Shown here piece by piece: positions 8,647 through 18,305 of a stretch of DNA of 64,000 bases. How positions within the stretch are numbered: position 1 is the stretch's first letter; each line of letters begins with the position of its first letter. This DNA is from Oceanicola sp. S124 (GTDB taxonomy: Bacteria; Pseudomonadota; Alphaproteobacteria; Rhodobacterales; Rhodobacteraceae): assembly GCF_000220565.1 (NCBI RefSeq), contig NZ_AFPM01000017.1:1-64000 (forward strand), read 5' to 3'. The translations under genes were made by a program, and so were the position numbers. The notes beneath the pieces were generated by a model. The model was not told the origin of the DNA, did no database searches, and saw only the letters and a program-made list of their open reading frames with translations.

Positions 8647-8850
8647 CTGTTCCAACTAGTCATAAAACGATTAGAAACATGCGTGTGCAGGACGGTCCGG
8701 GCGAAATCTGCCCGCCGCCGGGATCTGCACCCCACCACTGCACCCTGGCTGACTCGTCCGTCGGTCATTGAATTTTGCCGCGGCCCCGGGCCTTGGCGTG
8801 AACCCGCTCCGGCCCTCAGTGGCCCTGCCAGCAAGGAAGACCTCTCTGCC

Positions 8851-9324
8851 ATGGATTCCCGCAAGCTCGAGATGACCGTCCTGATGACCCCCGACATGGC
8901 CAACTTCAGCGGCAAGGTGCATGGCGGTGCGCTGCTGAACCTGCTCGACCGCGTGGCCTTCTCCTGCGCCTCGCGCTACTCGCGCCAGTATGCCGTCACG
9001 CTCTCGGTCGACCAGGTGATGTTCAAGGAGCCGATCAACGTCGGCGAGTTGGTCACCTTCCGCGCCAGCGTCAACTACGCAGGTCGCACCTCGATGGAGA
9101 TCGGGATCCGTGTCGAGGCGCAGGAGATCCGCTCGGGCCGGTCCCGCCATACCAATTCGTGCTACTTCACGATGGTTGCGGTTGATGACCAGGGCAGCCC
9201 GGTCGAGGTGCCCGAGCTGCAGGTGCTGACCGAAGAGGAAGAGAAACGCCTGAGCGCCGCGAAGATCCGCAAGAAGCTGCGCCACGAGTTCGCCGAAGAG
9301 ATGCAGAAGGCCGCAAAAGGCTGA
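8851..9324 (+). CDS. Acyl-CoA thioesterase, hotdog fold
   Basis: The 157-residue product is a YciA/BACH-type acyl-CoA thioesterase that hydrolyses acyl-CoA to free acid and CoA in the cytoplasm. The hotdog helix GKVHGGALLNLLDRVAF (about residues 21-37) includes the catalytic Asp33, and the substrate-binding strands follow (DQVMFKEPINVGELV). The start is ATG 8851, with AAGGAAG at 8833-8839. Longer in-frame versions are unlike the family. It stands alone between terminators and the next promoter. Confidence 0.82.
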   Translation: MDSRKLEMTVLMTPDMANFSGKVHGGALLNLLDRVAFSCASRYSRQYAVTLSVDQVMFKEPINVGELVTFRASVNYAGRTSMEIGIRVEAQEIRSGRSRHTNSCYFTMVAVDDQGSPVEVPELQVLTEEEEKRLSAAKIRKKLRHEFAEEMQKAAKG

Positions 9325-9352
9325 CCCGCGCTCCGGTTGTCCCCGGTTGTTC

Positions 9353-9381
9353 TTGACCCGGCAGGCCGCCCCGGCTACCCC
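9353..9381 (+). promoter_or_regulatory. Promoter of a leaderless leader-peptide transcript
   Basis: TTGACC (9353-9358), a 17-base spacer and TACCCC (9376-9381). The predicted transcription start falls at about 9387-9389, on or next to the ATG at 9388. The leader peptide would then be translated from a leaderless mRNA, as known for the trp leader of Sinorhizobium. Confidence 0.5.
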
Positions 9382-9387
9382 AAGGGC

Positions 9388-9438
9388 ATGACGCATCAGG
9401 CCGCCTTTATCGCTCAAGCCTATTACCCGCTGTATTAA
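9388..9438 (+). CDS. Tyr/Phe-containing leader peptide (16 aa)
   Basis: The frame encodes MTHQAAFIAQAYYPLY and a TAA stop. It has one Phe and three Tyr, two of them adjacent near the end, and it stops 103 bases before a prephenate-dehydrogenase-like gene. There is no well-spaced Shine-Dalgarno, but the predicted mRNA start coincides with the ATG. The Tyr codons overlap the first of four alternating complementary segments. This fits an amino-acid-sensing attenuator peptide. It is inferred from sequence alone. Confidence 0.6.
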   Translation: MTHQAAFIAQAYYPLY

Positions 9439-9481
9439 CAGCGGACCCTTCACCTTGTCTCCGCTGTTTCCAAGCCAGCGG
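9427..9481 (+). promoter_or_regulatory. Candidate tyrosine attenuator (segments 1-4)
   Basis: Four segments alternate: CCGCTGT (9427-9433), AACAGCGGA (9437-9445), TCCGCTGTT (9460-9468) and CAGCGG (9476-9481). Pairing 1:2 is 7 bp, 2:3 is 9 bp and 3:4 is 6 bp. Segment 1 lies in the Tyr-Tyr-Pro-Leu-Tyr codons, so a stalled ribosome would free segment 2 to pair with 3. The 3:4 hairpin has no U-run, so termination is not obvious. Downstream, CCTGG/CCAGG (9512-9516/9528-9532) could hide the AGGA of the next gene. Two direct repeats AGACCGGACCC lie at 9483-9493 and 9503-9513. Confidence 0.55.
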
Positions 9482-9541
9482 TAGACCGGACCCCCACAGA
9501 TCAGACCGGACCCTGGCCCCTCTCCTACCAGGACCCCGATC

Positions 9542-10282
9542 ATGCCTCCTTCCCTCTCCCTGTTCGGTTTTGGCGCCTTCGGCCAGCTTCTGGCGCCGTT
9601 GCTGGCCACCGATACCCGCCTCACCATCTGCGATCCCCTCCGAGGCGCCGAGGCGCTGGCGGCGGGCTACGAGGTGGTCAGCACCGAAATCGCCGCCCGC
9701 GCGGATATCCTGCTGTTGGCAGTGCCGCTGCCTGTGCTGCCCGGGCTGTTGCAGCAGCTTGCCCCGCATCTGCGGCCCGGGCAGGTGGTGATCGACACCT
9801 GTTCGGTCAAGGAAGAACCGGCCCGGTTGATGCGCGCCCTGCTGCCCGATGGCGTGGTTCTGATCGGCAGCCATCCGATGTTCGGGCCGGTCTCGGCCCG
9901 CGAGGGGCTGCGCGGGTCGCAGGTGGTGCTCTGTCCGCTGAGGGGCGGCGGCGGGCAGCGCCTTGCGGCCTACCTGCGCGCCCGTCACGGCCTGCGGGTG
10001 ATCGTCACCACCCCGGAACAGCACGACGCCGAAGCGGCGCTGAGCCAGGGGCTGACCCATCTTCTGGGCCGCGCCATGGCCGGGATGGGGCCGGCGCCGC
10101 GCATCCGCACCCGCTCGTTCGAGCTGATGATGGAGGCGCTGTCCATGGTTGCCGGCGACGCCCCGGAGGTCTACGACGCGGTGACCGCCGGCAATCGCCA
10201 CCTCGGTCCGCTGCGGGCCCGGCTGGCGGCGGCCCTGGCCCCCGAGGGGGGAGGCGGCGCGCCGGACAGCACGGCGGGCTGA
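9542..10282 (+). CDS. Prephenate dehydrogenase-like protein
   Basis: The 246-residue protein resembles the NAD(P)-dependent prephenate/arogenate dehydrogenase family, which makes the tyrosine precursor. The Rossmann motif FGFGAFG is at residues 8-14. The family signatures DTCSVK (85-90) and GSHPMFGP (109-116) are present, with the catalytic histidine in the latter. The C-terminal dimerisation domain is shorter than in full-length TyrA (about 280-300 residues), so the exact activity is open. It is preceded by the Tyr leader peptide, which supports a tyrosine role, and followed by rpmC. Confidence 0.75.
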   Translation: MPPSLSLFGFGAFGQLLAPLLATDTRLTICDPLRGAEALAAGYEVVSTEIAARADILLLAVPLPVLPGLLQQLAPHLRPGQVVIDTCSVKEEPARLMRALLPDGVVLIGSHPMFGPVSAREGLRGSQVVLCPLRGGGGQRLAAYLRARHGLRVIVTTPEQHDAEAALSQGLTHLLGRAMAGMGPAPRIRTRSFELMMEALSMVAGDAPEVYDAVTAGNRHLGPLRARLAAALAPEGGGGAPDSTAG

Positions 10283-10427
10283 GGCTGCTCTGCCTTTTTC
10301 GCCCTTTCCGTGTTGACCCGCAGGGCGTTCGGGCGTATTGGCAGCGCTCATTGTTCTACATAACCCACCGGATTCGCGGGTCACCCAACCCAGGGGCCTA
10401 CCGGTGCAAGGAAGGAAAGGAAGCGCC

Positions 10428-10631
10428 ATGAGCGCCAAAGAGCTTCGCGAGAAGACTCCTGACCAGCTTCGTGAAGAGCTGGCAGAGCTGAAGAAAGCCC
10501 AGTTCAACCTTCGTTTCCAGCAGGCCACCGGCCAGCTTGAGAACGCTGCGCAGATGCGCAAGGCCCGTCGTGACGCGGCCCGCGTGCTGACCGTTCTGAA
10601 CGAAAAAGCTGCCCAGGCAGCTGGCGAATAA
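10428..10631 (+). CDS. rpmC: 50S ribosomal protein L29
   Basis: The 67-residue product is L29, a helical-hairpin protein at the tunnel exit next to L23. The start is ATG 10428 ([18 protein letters not shown]), with AAGGAAAGG at 10412-10420. The family motif [13 protein letters not shown] is at about residues 25-37. It begins the third ribosomal block and is followed by rpsQ after 11 bases. Confidence 0.96.
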   Translation: MSAKELREKTPDQLREELAELKKAQFNLRFQQATGQLENAAQMRKARRDAARVLTVLNEKAAQAAGE

Positions 10632-10642
10632 GGAGCTTTCGA

Positions 10643-10972
10643 ATGCCTAAACGTATCCTTCGCGGCACCGTCACTTCTGACGCCAATGCCCAGACCGTTA
10701 CCGTGTCCGTCGAACGTCGCTTCACGCACCCGGTTCTGAAGAAGACCATCCGTAAGTCCAAGAAGTACCGGGCTCACGATGAGAACAACCAGTTCAAGGT
10801 CGGTGACATGGTCCGCATTCGTGAATGCGCGCCCAAGTCCAAGACCAAGCGCTGGGAAGTGATGACCGCCGAGATGATCGAAGCCGATCAGATCGAGCGG
10901 GCAGAAAGCGCCAAGGCCCAGCAAGAGCTGGACGCCAAGCGTCATGCAGAGCACGAGGCCGCGGCTCACTAA
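10643..10972 (+). CDS. rpsQ: 30S ribosomal protein S17, C-terminally extended
   Basis: S17 binds 16S rRNA early in 30S assembly. The OB-fold body ([13 protein letters not shown] to about residue 76) is normal, with [12 protein letters not shown] and [20 protein letters not shown]. The protein is 109 residues instead of about 76-87, because of a charged, Ala/Glu/His-rich C-terminal extension (about residues 77-109) predicted to be helical. An AAGGAGC site precedes the ATG. rplN follows after 70 bases. Confidence 0.95.
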   Translation: MPKRILRGTVTSDANAQTVTVSVERRFTHPVLKKTIRKSKKYRAHDENNQFKVGDMVRIRECAPKSKTKRWEVMTAEMIEADQIERAESAKAQQELDAKRHAEHEAAAH

Positions 10973-11042
10973 GAGCCCCGGCCTCCCGTCGAAACCCTGG
11001 GGGGTCTAACCAGAACAACCCCCAAAGGTCGGGAGAAACCAC

Positions 11043-11411
11043 ATGATCCAGATGCAGACCAATCTGGATGTCGCTGACAACTCCGGCGCCCGCCGAGTTC
11101 AGTGCATCAAGGTCCTGGGTGGTTCCAAGCGTAAGTACGCTTCGGTCGGCGACATCATTGTCGTCTCCGTCAAGGAAGCCATCCCGCGCGGCCGCGTGAA
11201 GAAAGGTGACGTCCGCAAGGCCGTCGTCGTGCGCACCGCCAAGGAAGTCCGTCGCGAAGACGGCACCGCGATCCGCTTCGATCGCAACGCCGCCGTCATC
11301 CTCAACAACAACAACGAACCCGTTGGTACCCGTATCTTCGGACCGGTTGTTCGCGAGCTGCGCGCCAAGAACTTCATGAAGATCATTTCGCTGGCGCCGG
11401 AGGTGCTCTGA
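11043..11411 (+). CDS. rplN: 50S ribosomal protein L14
   Basis: The 122-residue product is L14, at the subunit interface. The N-terminus [20 protein letters not shown] and the C-terminus [19 protein letters not shown] are typical. A GGGAG site is at about 11031-11035. Its stop overlaps the rplX start by one base (TGATG). Confidence 0.97.
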   Translation: MIQMQTNLDVADNSGARRVQCIKVLGGSKRKYASVGDIIVVSVKEAIPRGRVKKGDVRKAVVVRTAKEVRREDGTAIRFDRNAAVILNNNNEPVGTRIFGPVVRELRAKNFMKIISLAPEVL

Positions 11412-11722
11412 TGGCTGCGAAACTCAAAAAAGGCGACAAGGTCATCGTTCTGTCCGGCAAGGACAAGGGCAAGACCGGCGAGATCACTTCCGTTGATCCC
11501 AAGGCCGGCAAGGCCGTTGTCGAAGGCCTGAACATGGCCGTCCGCCACACCCGCGCGACCCAGCAAAGCCAGGGCGGCCGTCTGCCCAAGGCCCTGCCGA
11601 TCGCCATCTCGAACCTGGCTTTCGTCGATGCCAACGGCAAGGCGACCCGCGTCGGCTTCAAGCTGGAAGGCGACAAGAAGGTTCGTTACGCCAAGACCAC
11701 GGGGGACGTGATCGATGCTTGA
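11411..11722 (+). CDS. rplX: 50S ribosomal protein L24
   Basis: The 103-residue product is L24, an initiator of 50S assembly. The KOW motif [20 protein letters not shown] is at about residues 5-24. It overlaps the rplN stop by one base and the rplE start by eight bases, which points to coupled translation across L14-L24-L5. Confidence 0.97.
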   Translation: MAAKLKKGDKVIVLSGKDKGKTGEITSVDPKAGKAVVEGLNMAVRHTRATQQSQGGRLPKALPIAISNLAFVDANGKATRVGFKLEGDKKVRYAKTTGDVIDA

Positions 11723-12278
11723 TACCGCGAACTACACCCCGCGTCTGAAGGCCGCCTACAAGGACAGCATCCGTGCCGCCCTGAAGGAGGAATTCGGCTA
11801 CAAGAACGACATGCAGATCCCGCGTCTGGACAAGATCGTTCTGAACATCGGCTGTGGCGCCGAAGCTGTCCGGGATTCCAAGAAAGCCAAGTCGGCCCAG
11901 GAAGACCTGACCACCATCGCCGGCCAGAAAGCTGTCGTCACCAAGGCCAAGAAGTCGATCGCCGGCTTCCGCGTACGTGAAGACATGCCGCTCGGCGCCA
12001 AGGTCACCCTCCGCGGCGACCGCATGTACGAATTCCTGGATCGCCTGATCACCATCGCGATGCCCCGGATCCGCGACTTCCGCGGCGTTCCCGGCAAGTC
12101 GTTCGATGGTCGTGGCAACTACGCCATGGGCATCAAGGAACATATCGTCTTCCCCGAGATCAACTTCGACAAGGTCGATGAAGTCTGGGGCCTCGATATC
12201 GTCATCGGCACCACCGCGAAAACCGACGCAGAAGCCAAGGCGCTGTTGAAAGCTTTCAACATGCCCTTCAACAGCTGA
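11715..12278 (+). CDS. rplE: 50S ribosomal protein L5
   Basis: The 187-residue product is L5, which binds 5S rRNA in the central protuberance. The family features [13 protein letters not shown] (about residues 35-47), [20 protein letters not shown] and [15 protein letters not shown] are all present. The start overlaps the end of rplX by eight bases. AAGGCGACAAGAAGG-type purine stretches serve as its ribosome-binding site inside rplX. Confidence 0.97.
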   Translation: MLDTANYTPRLKAAYKDSIRAALKEEFGYKNDMQIPRLDKIVLNIGCGAEAVRDSKKAKSAQEDLTTIAGQKAVVTKAKKSIAGFRVREDMPLGAKVTLRGDRMYEFLDRLITIAMPRIRDFRGVPGKSFDGRGNYAMGIKEHIVFPEINFDKVDEVWGLDIVIGTTAKTDAEAKALLKAFNMPFNS

Positions 12279-12299
12279 TCGCGCGAGGGAGATTTAGAT

Positions 12300-12605
12300 A
12301 TGGCTAAAAAATCCATGATCGAGCGCGAGAAGAAGCGGGAGAAGCTGGTTGCCCAGTACGCCGCTAAGCGCGCTGCACTGAAAGAGGTCATCTACGACCA
12401 GGACAAGCCGATGGAAGAGCGTTTCCGCGCCACCCTGAAGCTTGCCGAACTGCCGCGCAACTCGTCCGCGACGCGTCTGCACAACCGCTGCCAGCTGACC
12501 GGCCGTCCCCATGCTTACTACCGTAAGCTGAAGGTCAGCCGTATCATGCTGCGCGAACTGGGCTCGAACGGTTTCGTTCCCGGCCTCGTGAAATCGAGCT
12601 GGTAA
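12300..12605 (+). CDS. rpsN: 30S ribosomal protein S14
   Basis: The 101-residue product is S14 of the long, zinc-free type: the CxxC zinc motifs of short S14 are absent, and the conserved [20 protein letters not shown] region is near residues 62-81. It lies 21 bases after rplE with GAGGGAG upstream. Confidence 0.96.
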   Translation: MAKKSMIEREKKREKLVAQYAAKRAALKEVIYDQDKPMEERFRATLKLAELPRNSSATRLHNRCQLTGRPHAYYRKLKVSRIMLRELGSNGFVPGLVKSSW

Positions 12606-12619
12606 GGAGGGCATAGAAC

Positions 12620-13012
12620 ATGAACGATCCTATCGGCGATATGCTCACCCGGATCCGCAACTCGTCGCTGCGCGGCAAGTCCACCGTCTCGACGCCGGCT
12701 TCCAAGCTGCGCGCCTGGGTCCTGGACGTGCTGGCGGACGAAGGCTACATCCGCGGCTACGAGAAGGGCACTGATGCCAACGGTCACCCGACCCTGGAAA
12801 TCAGCCTGAAGTACTACGAAGGCGCACCTGTCATTCGCGAACTGAAGCGGGTCTCGACCCCCGGCCGTCGCGTCTACATGGGCGTCAAGGACATCCCGCA
12901 GGTCCGTCAGGGCCTGGGTGTGTCGATTGTCTCCACGCCCAAGGGCGTCATGTCCGATGCAGCGGCTCGCTCCAACAATGTTGGTGGCGAAGTTCTCTGC
13001 ACGGTCTTCTAA
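12620..13012 (+). CDS. rpsH: 30S ribosomal protein S8
   Basis: The 130-residue product is S8, which binds 16S rRNA helix 21. In E. coli it also represses the spc operon at the L5 start. The N-terminus [14 protein letters not shown] and the C-terminal GEVLCTVF are standard. It follows rpsN by 14 bases with AAGGAGG overlapping the rpsN stop. Confidence 0.97.
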   Translation: MNDPIGDMLTRIRNSSLRGKSTVSTPASKLRAWVLDVLADEGYIRGYEKGTDANGHPTLEISLKYYEGAPVIRELKRVSTPGRRVYMGVKDIPQVRQGLGVSIVSTPKGVMSDAAARSNNVGGEVLCTVF

Positions 13013-13023
13013 GGAGGTCTGGA

Positions 13024-13557
13024 ATGTCTCGTATTGGTAAGAAACCGGTCGAGCTGCCCGCAGGCGTCACCGCCAGCGTCTCTGGCCAGACCGTCGAAGT
13101 GAAGGGCCCGAAGGGCACGCACAGCTTCACCGCCACGGATGACGTGAACATCGTTGTCGAAGACAACGCTGTGACCGTCTCTCCCCGCGGCACCTCGAAG
13201 CGCGCGCTTCAGCAATGGGGCATGTCCCGCACGATGGTCGCCAACCTGGTGACCGGCGTGACCGCCGGCTTCAAGAAAGAGCTGGAGATCACTGGTGTGG
13301 GTTATCGTGCCCAGGCGCAGGGCAACGTGGTCAAGCTGAACCTCGGCCTGTCCCATGACGTCGATTTCCCGGTTCCGGCAGGGGTCACCGTGACCACTCC
13401 GAAGCCGACCGAGATCATCATCGAAGGCACCGACCCGCAGCTTGTGGGCCAGGTCGCGGCGAACATCCGCGAATGGCGCAAGCCCGAGCCGTACAAAGGC
13501 AAGGGTATCAAGTACAAGGGCGAATTTATCTTCCGTAAGGAAGGTAAGAAGAAGTAA
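13024..13557 (+). CDS. rplF: 50S ribosomal protein L6
   Basis: The 177-residue product is L6, near the factor-binding site of the 50S subunit. It has the usual two repeated domains and the C-terminal signature [14 protein letters not shown] (about residues 155-168). AAGGAGG overlaps the rpsH stop at 13012, 11 bases before the ATG. Confidence 0.97.
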   Translation: MSRIGKKPVELPAGVTASVSGQTVEVKGPKGTHSFTATDDVNIVVEDNAVTVSPRGTSKRALQQWGMSRTMVANLVTGVTAGFKKELEITGVGYRAQAQGNVVKLNLGLSHDVDFPVPAGVTVTTPKPTEIIIEGTDPQLVGQVAANIREWRKPEPYKGKGIKYKGEFIFRKEGKKK

Positions 13558-13568
13558 GGACCAGACAT

Positions 13569-13928
13569 ATGGCAAATACGAAACGTACCCTGTTTCTGAA
13601 GCGCCGTCTGCGCGTCCGGAACAAGCTTCGCAAGGTCAACGCAGGCCGTGTGCGCCTGTCGGTGCACCGCTCGAACAAGAACATCAGCGTCCAGCTGATC
13701 GACGACGTGCAGGGCGTGACCCTGGCCGCAGCCTCCTCCATGGAGAAGGACCTGGGCTTCGTCGGCAAGAACAACGTCGAGGCGGCCAAGAAGGTCGGCG
13801 AGGCGATTGCCGAACGTGCCAAGAAGGCCGGTGTGGAAGCAGCCTATTTCGACCGTGGTGGTTTCCTGTTCCACGGCTCGATCAAGGCCCTGGCCGATGC
13901 GGCCCGCGAAGGCGGCCTGAAGATCTGA
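13569..13928 (+). CDS. rplR: 50S ribosomal protein L18
   Basis: The 119-residue product is L18, a 5S rRNA-binding protein of the central protuberance. The basic N-terminus ([30 protein letters not shown]) and the C-terminus [27 protein letters not shown] are diagnostic. It ends a contiguous stretch from rpmC. A palindromic repeat element separates it from rpsE by 233 bases. Confidence 0.97.
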   Translation: MANTKRTLFLKRRLRVRNKLRKVNAGRVRLSVHRSNKNISVQLIDDVQGVTLAAASSMEKDLGFVGKNNVEAAKKVGEAIAERAKKAGVEAAYFDRGGFLFHGSIKALADAAREGGLKI

Positions 13929-13948
13929 TCTTCGGCTCCGACCGTGGT

Positions 13949-14040
13949 GGTGGGATATCTCCCACCCTACGCCAAATGCGATGTCCGTCCCCGGTTTGCC
14001 CCGGGGTCGGACATGATCGTAGGGTGGGTGCCAACCCACC
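13949..14040 (+). repeat. Composite REP-like element (copies 3 and 4, inverted)
   Basis: Copy 3 (GGTGGG at 13949 to CTACG at 13971) and copy 4 (CGTAGGGTGGG at 14018 onward to 14040) face each other, so their CCCACCCTACG and CGTAGGGTGGG arms can pair across the element. Between them is another palindrome, ATGTCCG...CGGACAT (13981-13987/14008-14014), with an inner CCCCGG/CCGGGG stem. The layout resembles a bacterial interspersed mosaic element. It fills the rplR-rpsE gap. Confidence 0.6.
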
Positions 14041-14161
14041 ATTCGAGAGAGGGCCTCTTTGGGGGCCCCGATGATCCGGGAGACGCCGTTCCGACGCGCC
14101 TCACCTGGATTGGATAACCCGGGCGGTCAATGGACACGCCCAGAAGTGAAGGAATTGCCTC

Positions 14162-14734
14162 ATGGCAAGAGATGACAACCGGGGCCGCCGCGACCGCGAC
14201 GAAGCACCGGAATTCGCAGATCGCCTGGTAGCGATCAACCGCGTGTCCAAGACCGTCAAGGGCGGTAAGCGTTTCGGCTTCGCCGCGCTTGTCGTCGTGG
14301 GCGACCAGAAGGGCCGCGTCGGCTTCGGCAAGGGCAAGGCCAAGGAGGTCCCCGAGGCCATCCGCAAGGCCACCGAGCAGGCCAAGCGCCAGATGATCCG
14401 CGTTCCGCTGAAGGAAGGCCGCACCCTGCACCACGACATCGAAGGTCGTCACGGTGCCGGCAAGGTCGTGATGCGCACCGCACCGCAGGGTACCGGTATC
14501 ATCGCCGGTGGTCCGATGCGTGCCGTCTTCGAGATGCTGGGCGTTCAGGACGTGGTCGCCAAGTCGATCGGTTCGCAGAACCCCTACAACATGATCCGCG
14601 CCACCCTGGACGGCCTGACCAAGGAATCTTCCCCGCGTCAGGTGGCTCAGCGTCGTGGCAAGAAGGTCGCCGACATCCTGCCGTCCCGTGACGAAGCGCC
14701 CGCCGCTTCCTCGCAGGTCGCAGAAGAGGCGTAA
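14162..14734 (+). CDS. rpsE: 30S ribosomal protein S5
   Basis: The 190-residue product is S5, involved in mRNA unwinding and decoding accuracy. The double-stranded RNA-binding domain ([21 protein letters not shown], about residues 20-40) and the [20 protein letters not shown] region near residues 98-117 are clear. It has a charged N-terminal extension ([14 protein letters not shown]) and an Ala-rich tail. GGAATTG-type purines lie upstream, and rpmD follows after 12 bases. Confidence 0.97.
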   Translation: MARDDNRGRRDRDEAPEFADRLVAINRVSKTVKGGKRFGFAALVVVGDQKGRVGFGKGKAKEVPEAIRKATEQAKRQMIRVPLKEGRTLHHDIEGRHGAGKVVMRTAPQGTGIIAGGPMRAVFEMLGVQDVVAKSIGSQNPYNMIRATLDGLTKESSPRQVAQRRGKKVADILPSRDEAPAASSQVAEEA

Positions 14735-14746
14735 GGAGGCTTCACC

Positions 14747-14932
14747 ATGGCAACCATCGTCGTCAAGCAGATCGGCTCTCCGATCCGTCGCCCCGCCATC
14801 CAGCGCCAGACGCTGATCGGCCTGGGTCTGAACAAGATGCACAAGACCCGCGAGCTCGAGGATACCCCCTCGGTGCGCGGCATGATCCGCAAGATCCCCC
14901 ACCTGGTGGAGATCGTCGAAGAGAAGGCCTGA
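14747..14932 (+). CDS. rpmD: 50S ribosomal protein L30
   Basis: The 61-residue product is L30. It has the short-family pattern [19 protein letters not shown] followed by [13 protein letters not shown] and a conserved NPxVRGMI-like segment, [22 protein letters not shown] overlaps the rpsE stop. In most bacteria rplO follows directly; here it is 1.4 kb away, behind a terminator and two small exported-protein genes. Confidence 0.95.
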   Translation: MATIVVKQIGSPIRRPAIQRQTLIGLGLNKMHKTRELEDTPSVRGMIRKIPHLVEIVEEKA

Positions 14933-14973
14933 GCCTTCCTTCACGGCCCCTCCCGGGCGGACAGTGAATGACG

Positions 14974-15004
14974 AAACGCCCCGGCCGCAAGGTCGGGGCG
15001 TTTT
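14974..15004 (+). terminator. Bidirectional terminator after rpmD
   Basis: A 12-bp stem, AAACGCCCCGGC (14974-14985)/GTCGGGGCGTTT (14992-15003), with TTTT on the plus side and AAA on the 5' side. It can serve both rpmD and the leftward gene ending at 15098. Confidence 0.8.
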
Positions 15005-15097
15005 GCGTCGTGACGATGGTCTTGTCGGCGTCGCCGGTCGTGCCCTGGCCTGCCAGGGCATCTGCCTGGTCGGGACTGCGCGAGGTCGGGAATTCTC

Positions 15098-15661
15098 CTA
15101 GTCTGGGATCTGCATGTGCCGGCGGATGGCGGCAGAGGACAGGTCGAGGAAAGGGAAGCCCTGTTCGGCTCCTTCATCCAGGTCGACGTTCAGGCGGATC
15201 TGATAGCGGCCGTTCGCGGGCACCTTCATCGGGGCGCTGATCGCTGCGGCCATGAAGCCTTCGGGGAAGGCGGCATTGCCATCGCTGTAGGCCAGTCGGA
15301 AGTCCGTGCCGGGGCGTACCGCCACCAGGGCCGGGAAGTCCGAGTCGAACTGGTCGCCGTTGGAGAAGTCGAGCGGGTGGAAGCCATGTTCATTGGCGAA
15401 GCCGACGGCAAAGGCCGAGGAATTGCCGGTGCTGCGGATGGTGCGCGTGCGCCTGGCGGGGACGGTCGTCCAGCCCTCGACCCGGATCTTGGCGTCTCCG
15501 CCCAATCCGGCGGGCTCGAGCGTCGCCGAGAAGACCTTGAAGTCGGTCTTGCCGCTGTTCTTGACCAGGATCTCGACGCCTGCGGCGGCGGACTGGCCGA
15601 CAAGCGCGAGGACGAGGGTGCAGAAAGAGGCGAAAAGGCCCCGTCGCATGGTGGAAAGCAC
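15098..15661 (-). CDS. Exported protein of unknown function
   Basis: The 187-residue product starts with a clear signal peptide (MRRGLFASFCTLVLALVGQSAAAG, cleavage after SAAA near residue 27). The mature part is beta-rich with no cysteines or catalytic motif I can name. Repeated hydrophobic strands such as VEILVKNSGKTDFKVFSATL suggest an immunoglobulin-like or DUF-type periplasmic domain. An internal ATG at 15649 (MRRGLF) is an equally good start. It is transcribed against the ribosomal genes, ending at the shared terminator. Confidence 0.65.
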   Translation of the reverse strand: MLSTMRRGLFASFCTLVLALVGQSAAAGVEILVKNSGKTDFKVFSATLEPAGLGGDAKIRVEGWTTVPARRTRTIRSTGNSSAFAVGFANEHGFHPLDFSNGDQFDSDFPALVAVRPGTDFRLAYSDGNAAFPEGFMAAAISAPMKVPANGRYQIRLNVDLDEGAEQGFPFLDLSSAAIRRHMQIPD

Positions 15662-15854
15662 GAAAATCTCCCTTGGAAATGGATGCCCGGGAAGACTAGG
15701 CAGCGGATCGCGCCATGGGCAGCAGAAAGCGCGCCCCGGGCTGAGTAGGCACCCAGACGCGAAAAAGCGTCACTTCCGCGCAACAGGCCGGCCTGTCCCT
15801 TGCTGCGGCGCGGAGCTGCCCCCATATCGAGGCGAAACCGAGGAGGGTTCTCTC

Positions 15855-16157
15855 TTGTCCCGTTTCCCTGCGCCTGACTTGTCCCGATCCGCCGGCCCGA
15901 GGCCAGGGGGGCGTCTGACGGCCCTGGCGGCCCTCTTGCTTGTGGCAGCCTGTGCCACGCCGCCGCGACCGACCCCGGCACCCGAGGCCCGCCCCATGTC
16001 CGGCGAGGTTCACGGCACGGTCGGTGTGGGGGTGAACAGTCAGCGCGGTGCGATCGGCAAGGCCGACCTCACGCTGACGATCTGCAACAACACCAGCCCC
16101 TTCTCGGTGGGGGTGCGCGGCTCGGACGGGCGCAATGCCGTCGAGGCCCGTTGCTGA
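15855..16157 (+). CDS. Small putative lipoprotein (TTG start)
   Basis: The 100-residue product has an Arg-containing N-terminus, a hydrophobic stretch RLTALAALLLVAAC and a lipobox (LVAAC, modified Cys near residue 34), followed by a Pro-rich linker. The mature domain contains GTVGVGVNSQRGAIGKADLTLTICNN. The start is TTG 15855, supported by a perfect AGGAGGG at 15841-15847; there is no suitable ATG. Family unknown. It lies between rpmD and rplO. Confidence 0.6.
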   Translation: MSRFPAPDLSRSAGPRPGGRLTALAALLLVAACATPPRPTPAPEARPMSGEVHGTVGVGVNSQRGAIGKADLTLTICNNTSPFSVGVRGSDGRNAVEARC

Positions 16158-16361
16158 TCGCGGATCGGGACGGCCTGCGACCTGATCCCGCAGGGCCCGG
16201 GGCAGGCCGCTGCGGCCTTGCATCGCGGGCCGCAACCCGCTACACGCGCCCGGTGGCCCTGCGCGCAGATTCCCTGCCGTGCGGTGCCGAATGACAAGCA
16301 ACCAAGAAAAGCCGTGGCCGTCCCATCCGCTTCGGGGACGTTTCCGGCAAGGAGAAGCGAA

Positions 16362-16832
16362 ATGAAACTGAACGAACTCCGCGACAACGCGGGCGCCGCC
16401 CCGAAGAAAAAGCGCGTTGCACGTGGTCCCGGCTCTGGCAAGGGCAAGACCGCCGGCCGTGGTATCAAGGGTCAGAAATCCCGCTCGGGCGTGGCCATCA
16501 AGGGCTACGAGGGCGGCCAGATGCCGCTCTACCAGCGTCTGCCCAAGCGTGGCTTCAACAAGCCGAACCGCAAGAATTTCGCCGTGGTCAACCTGGGCCT
16601 GATCGCCGCCTTCATCGAAGCCGGCAAGATCGACGCCAAGGCCACCGTGACCGAGGACGTGCTGGTCGCCTCCGGTCTGGTCCGCCGCAAGCTGGACGGC
16701 ATCCGCGTTCTGGCCAAGGGTGACATCACCACTGCCGTGAACCTGGAAGTCACCGGCGCCTCGAAGTCGGCTGTCGAAGCCGTCGAGAAGGCAGGTGGTT
16801 CGCTGAAGGTGGCAGCCGCAGCCGCGGAATAA
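16362..16832 (+). CDS. rplO: 50S ribosomal protein L15
   Basis: The 156-residue product is L15, a late 50S assembly protein. The N-terminus [30 protein letters not shown] and the [14 protein letters not shown] segment (about residues 48-61) identify it. The start is ATG 16362 after AAGGAG at 16349-16354; an earlier in-frame codon would give an atypical extension. The secY leader follows. Confidence 0.96.
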   Translation: MKLNELRDNAGAAPKKKRVARGPGSGKGKTAGRGIKGQKSRSGVAIKGYEGGQMPLYQRLPKRGFNKPNRKNFAVVNLGLIAAFIEAGKIDAKATVTEDVLVASGLVRRKLDGIRVLAKGDITTAVNLEVTGASKSAVEAVEKAGGSLKVAAAAAE

Positions 16833-16883
16833 GGTTGTGAGCCGCCGGTCGGCGGCTTACATCTTGCCACGTCATTTCTCATC

Positions 16884-16921
16884 GAGCGCCGCCGAGCCTG
16901 GAAATGGCTTCGGCGGCGCTC
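16884..16921 (+). promoter_or_regulatory. Strong hairpin in the rplO-secY gap
   Basis: GAGCGCCGCCGAGCC (16884-16898) pairs with GGCTTCGGCGGCGCTC (16906-16921), with one bulged base. It lies directly upstream of the secY ribosome-binding region. A smaller hairpin, AGCCGCC/GGCGGCT, lies at about 16841-16858. There is no U-run, so it may stabilise or tune the secY message rather than terminate. Confidence 0.4.
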
Positions 16922-16940
16922 TGCCAAGAAAGAGAGCCAT

Positions 16941-18301
<1,361 letters not shown>

Positions 18302-18305
<4 letters not shown>

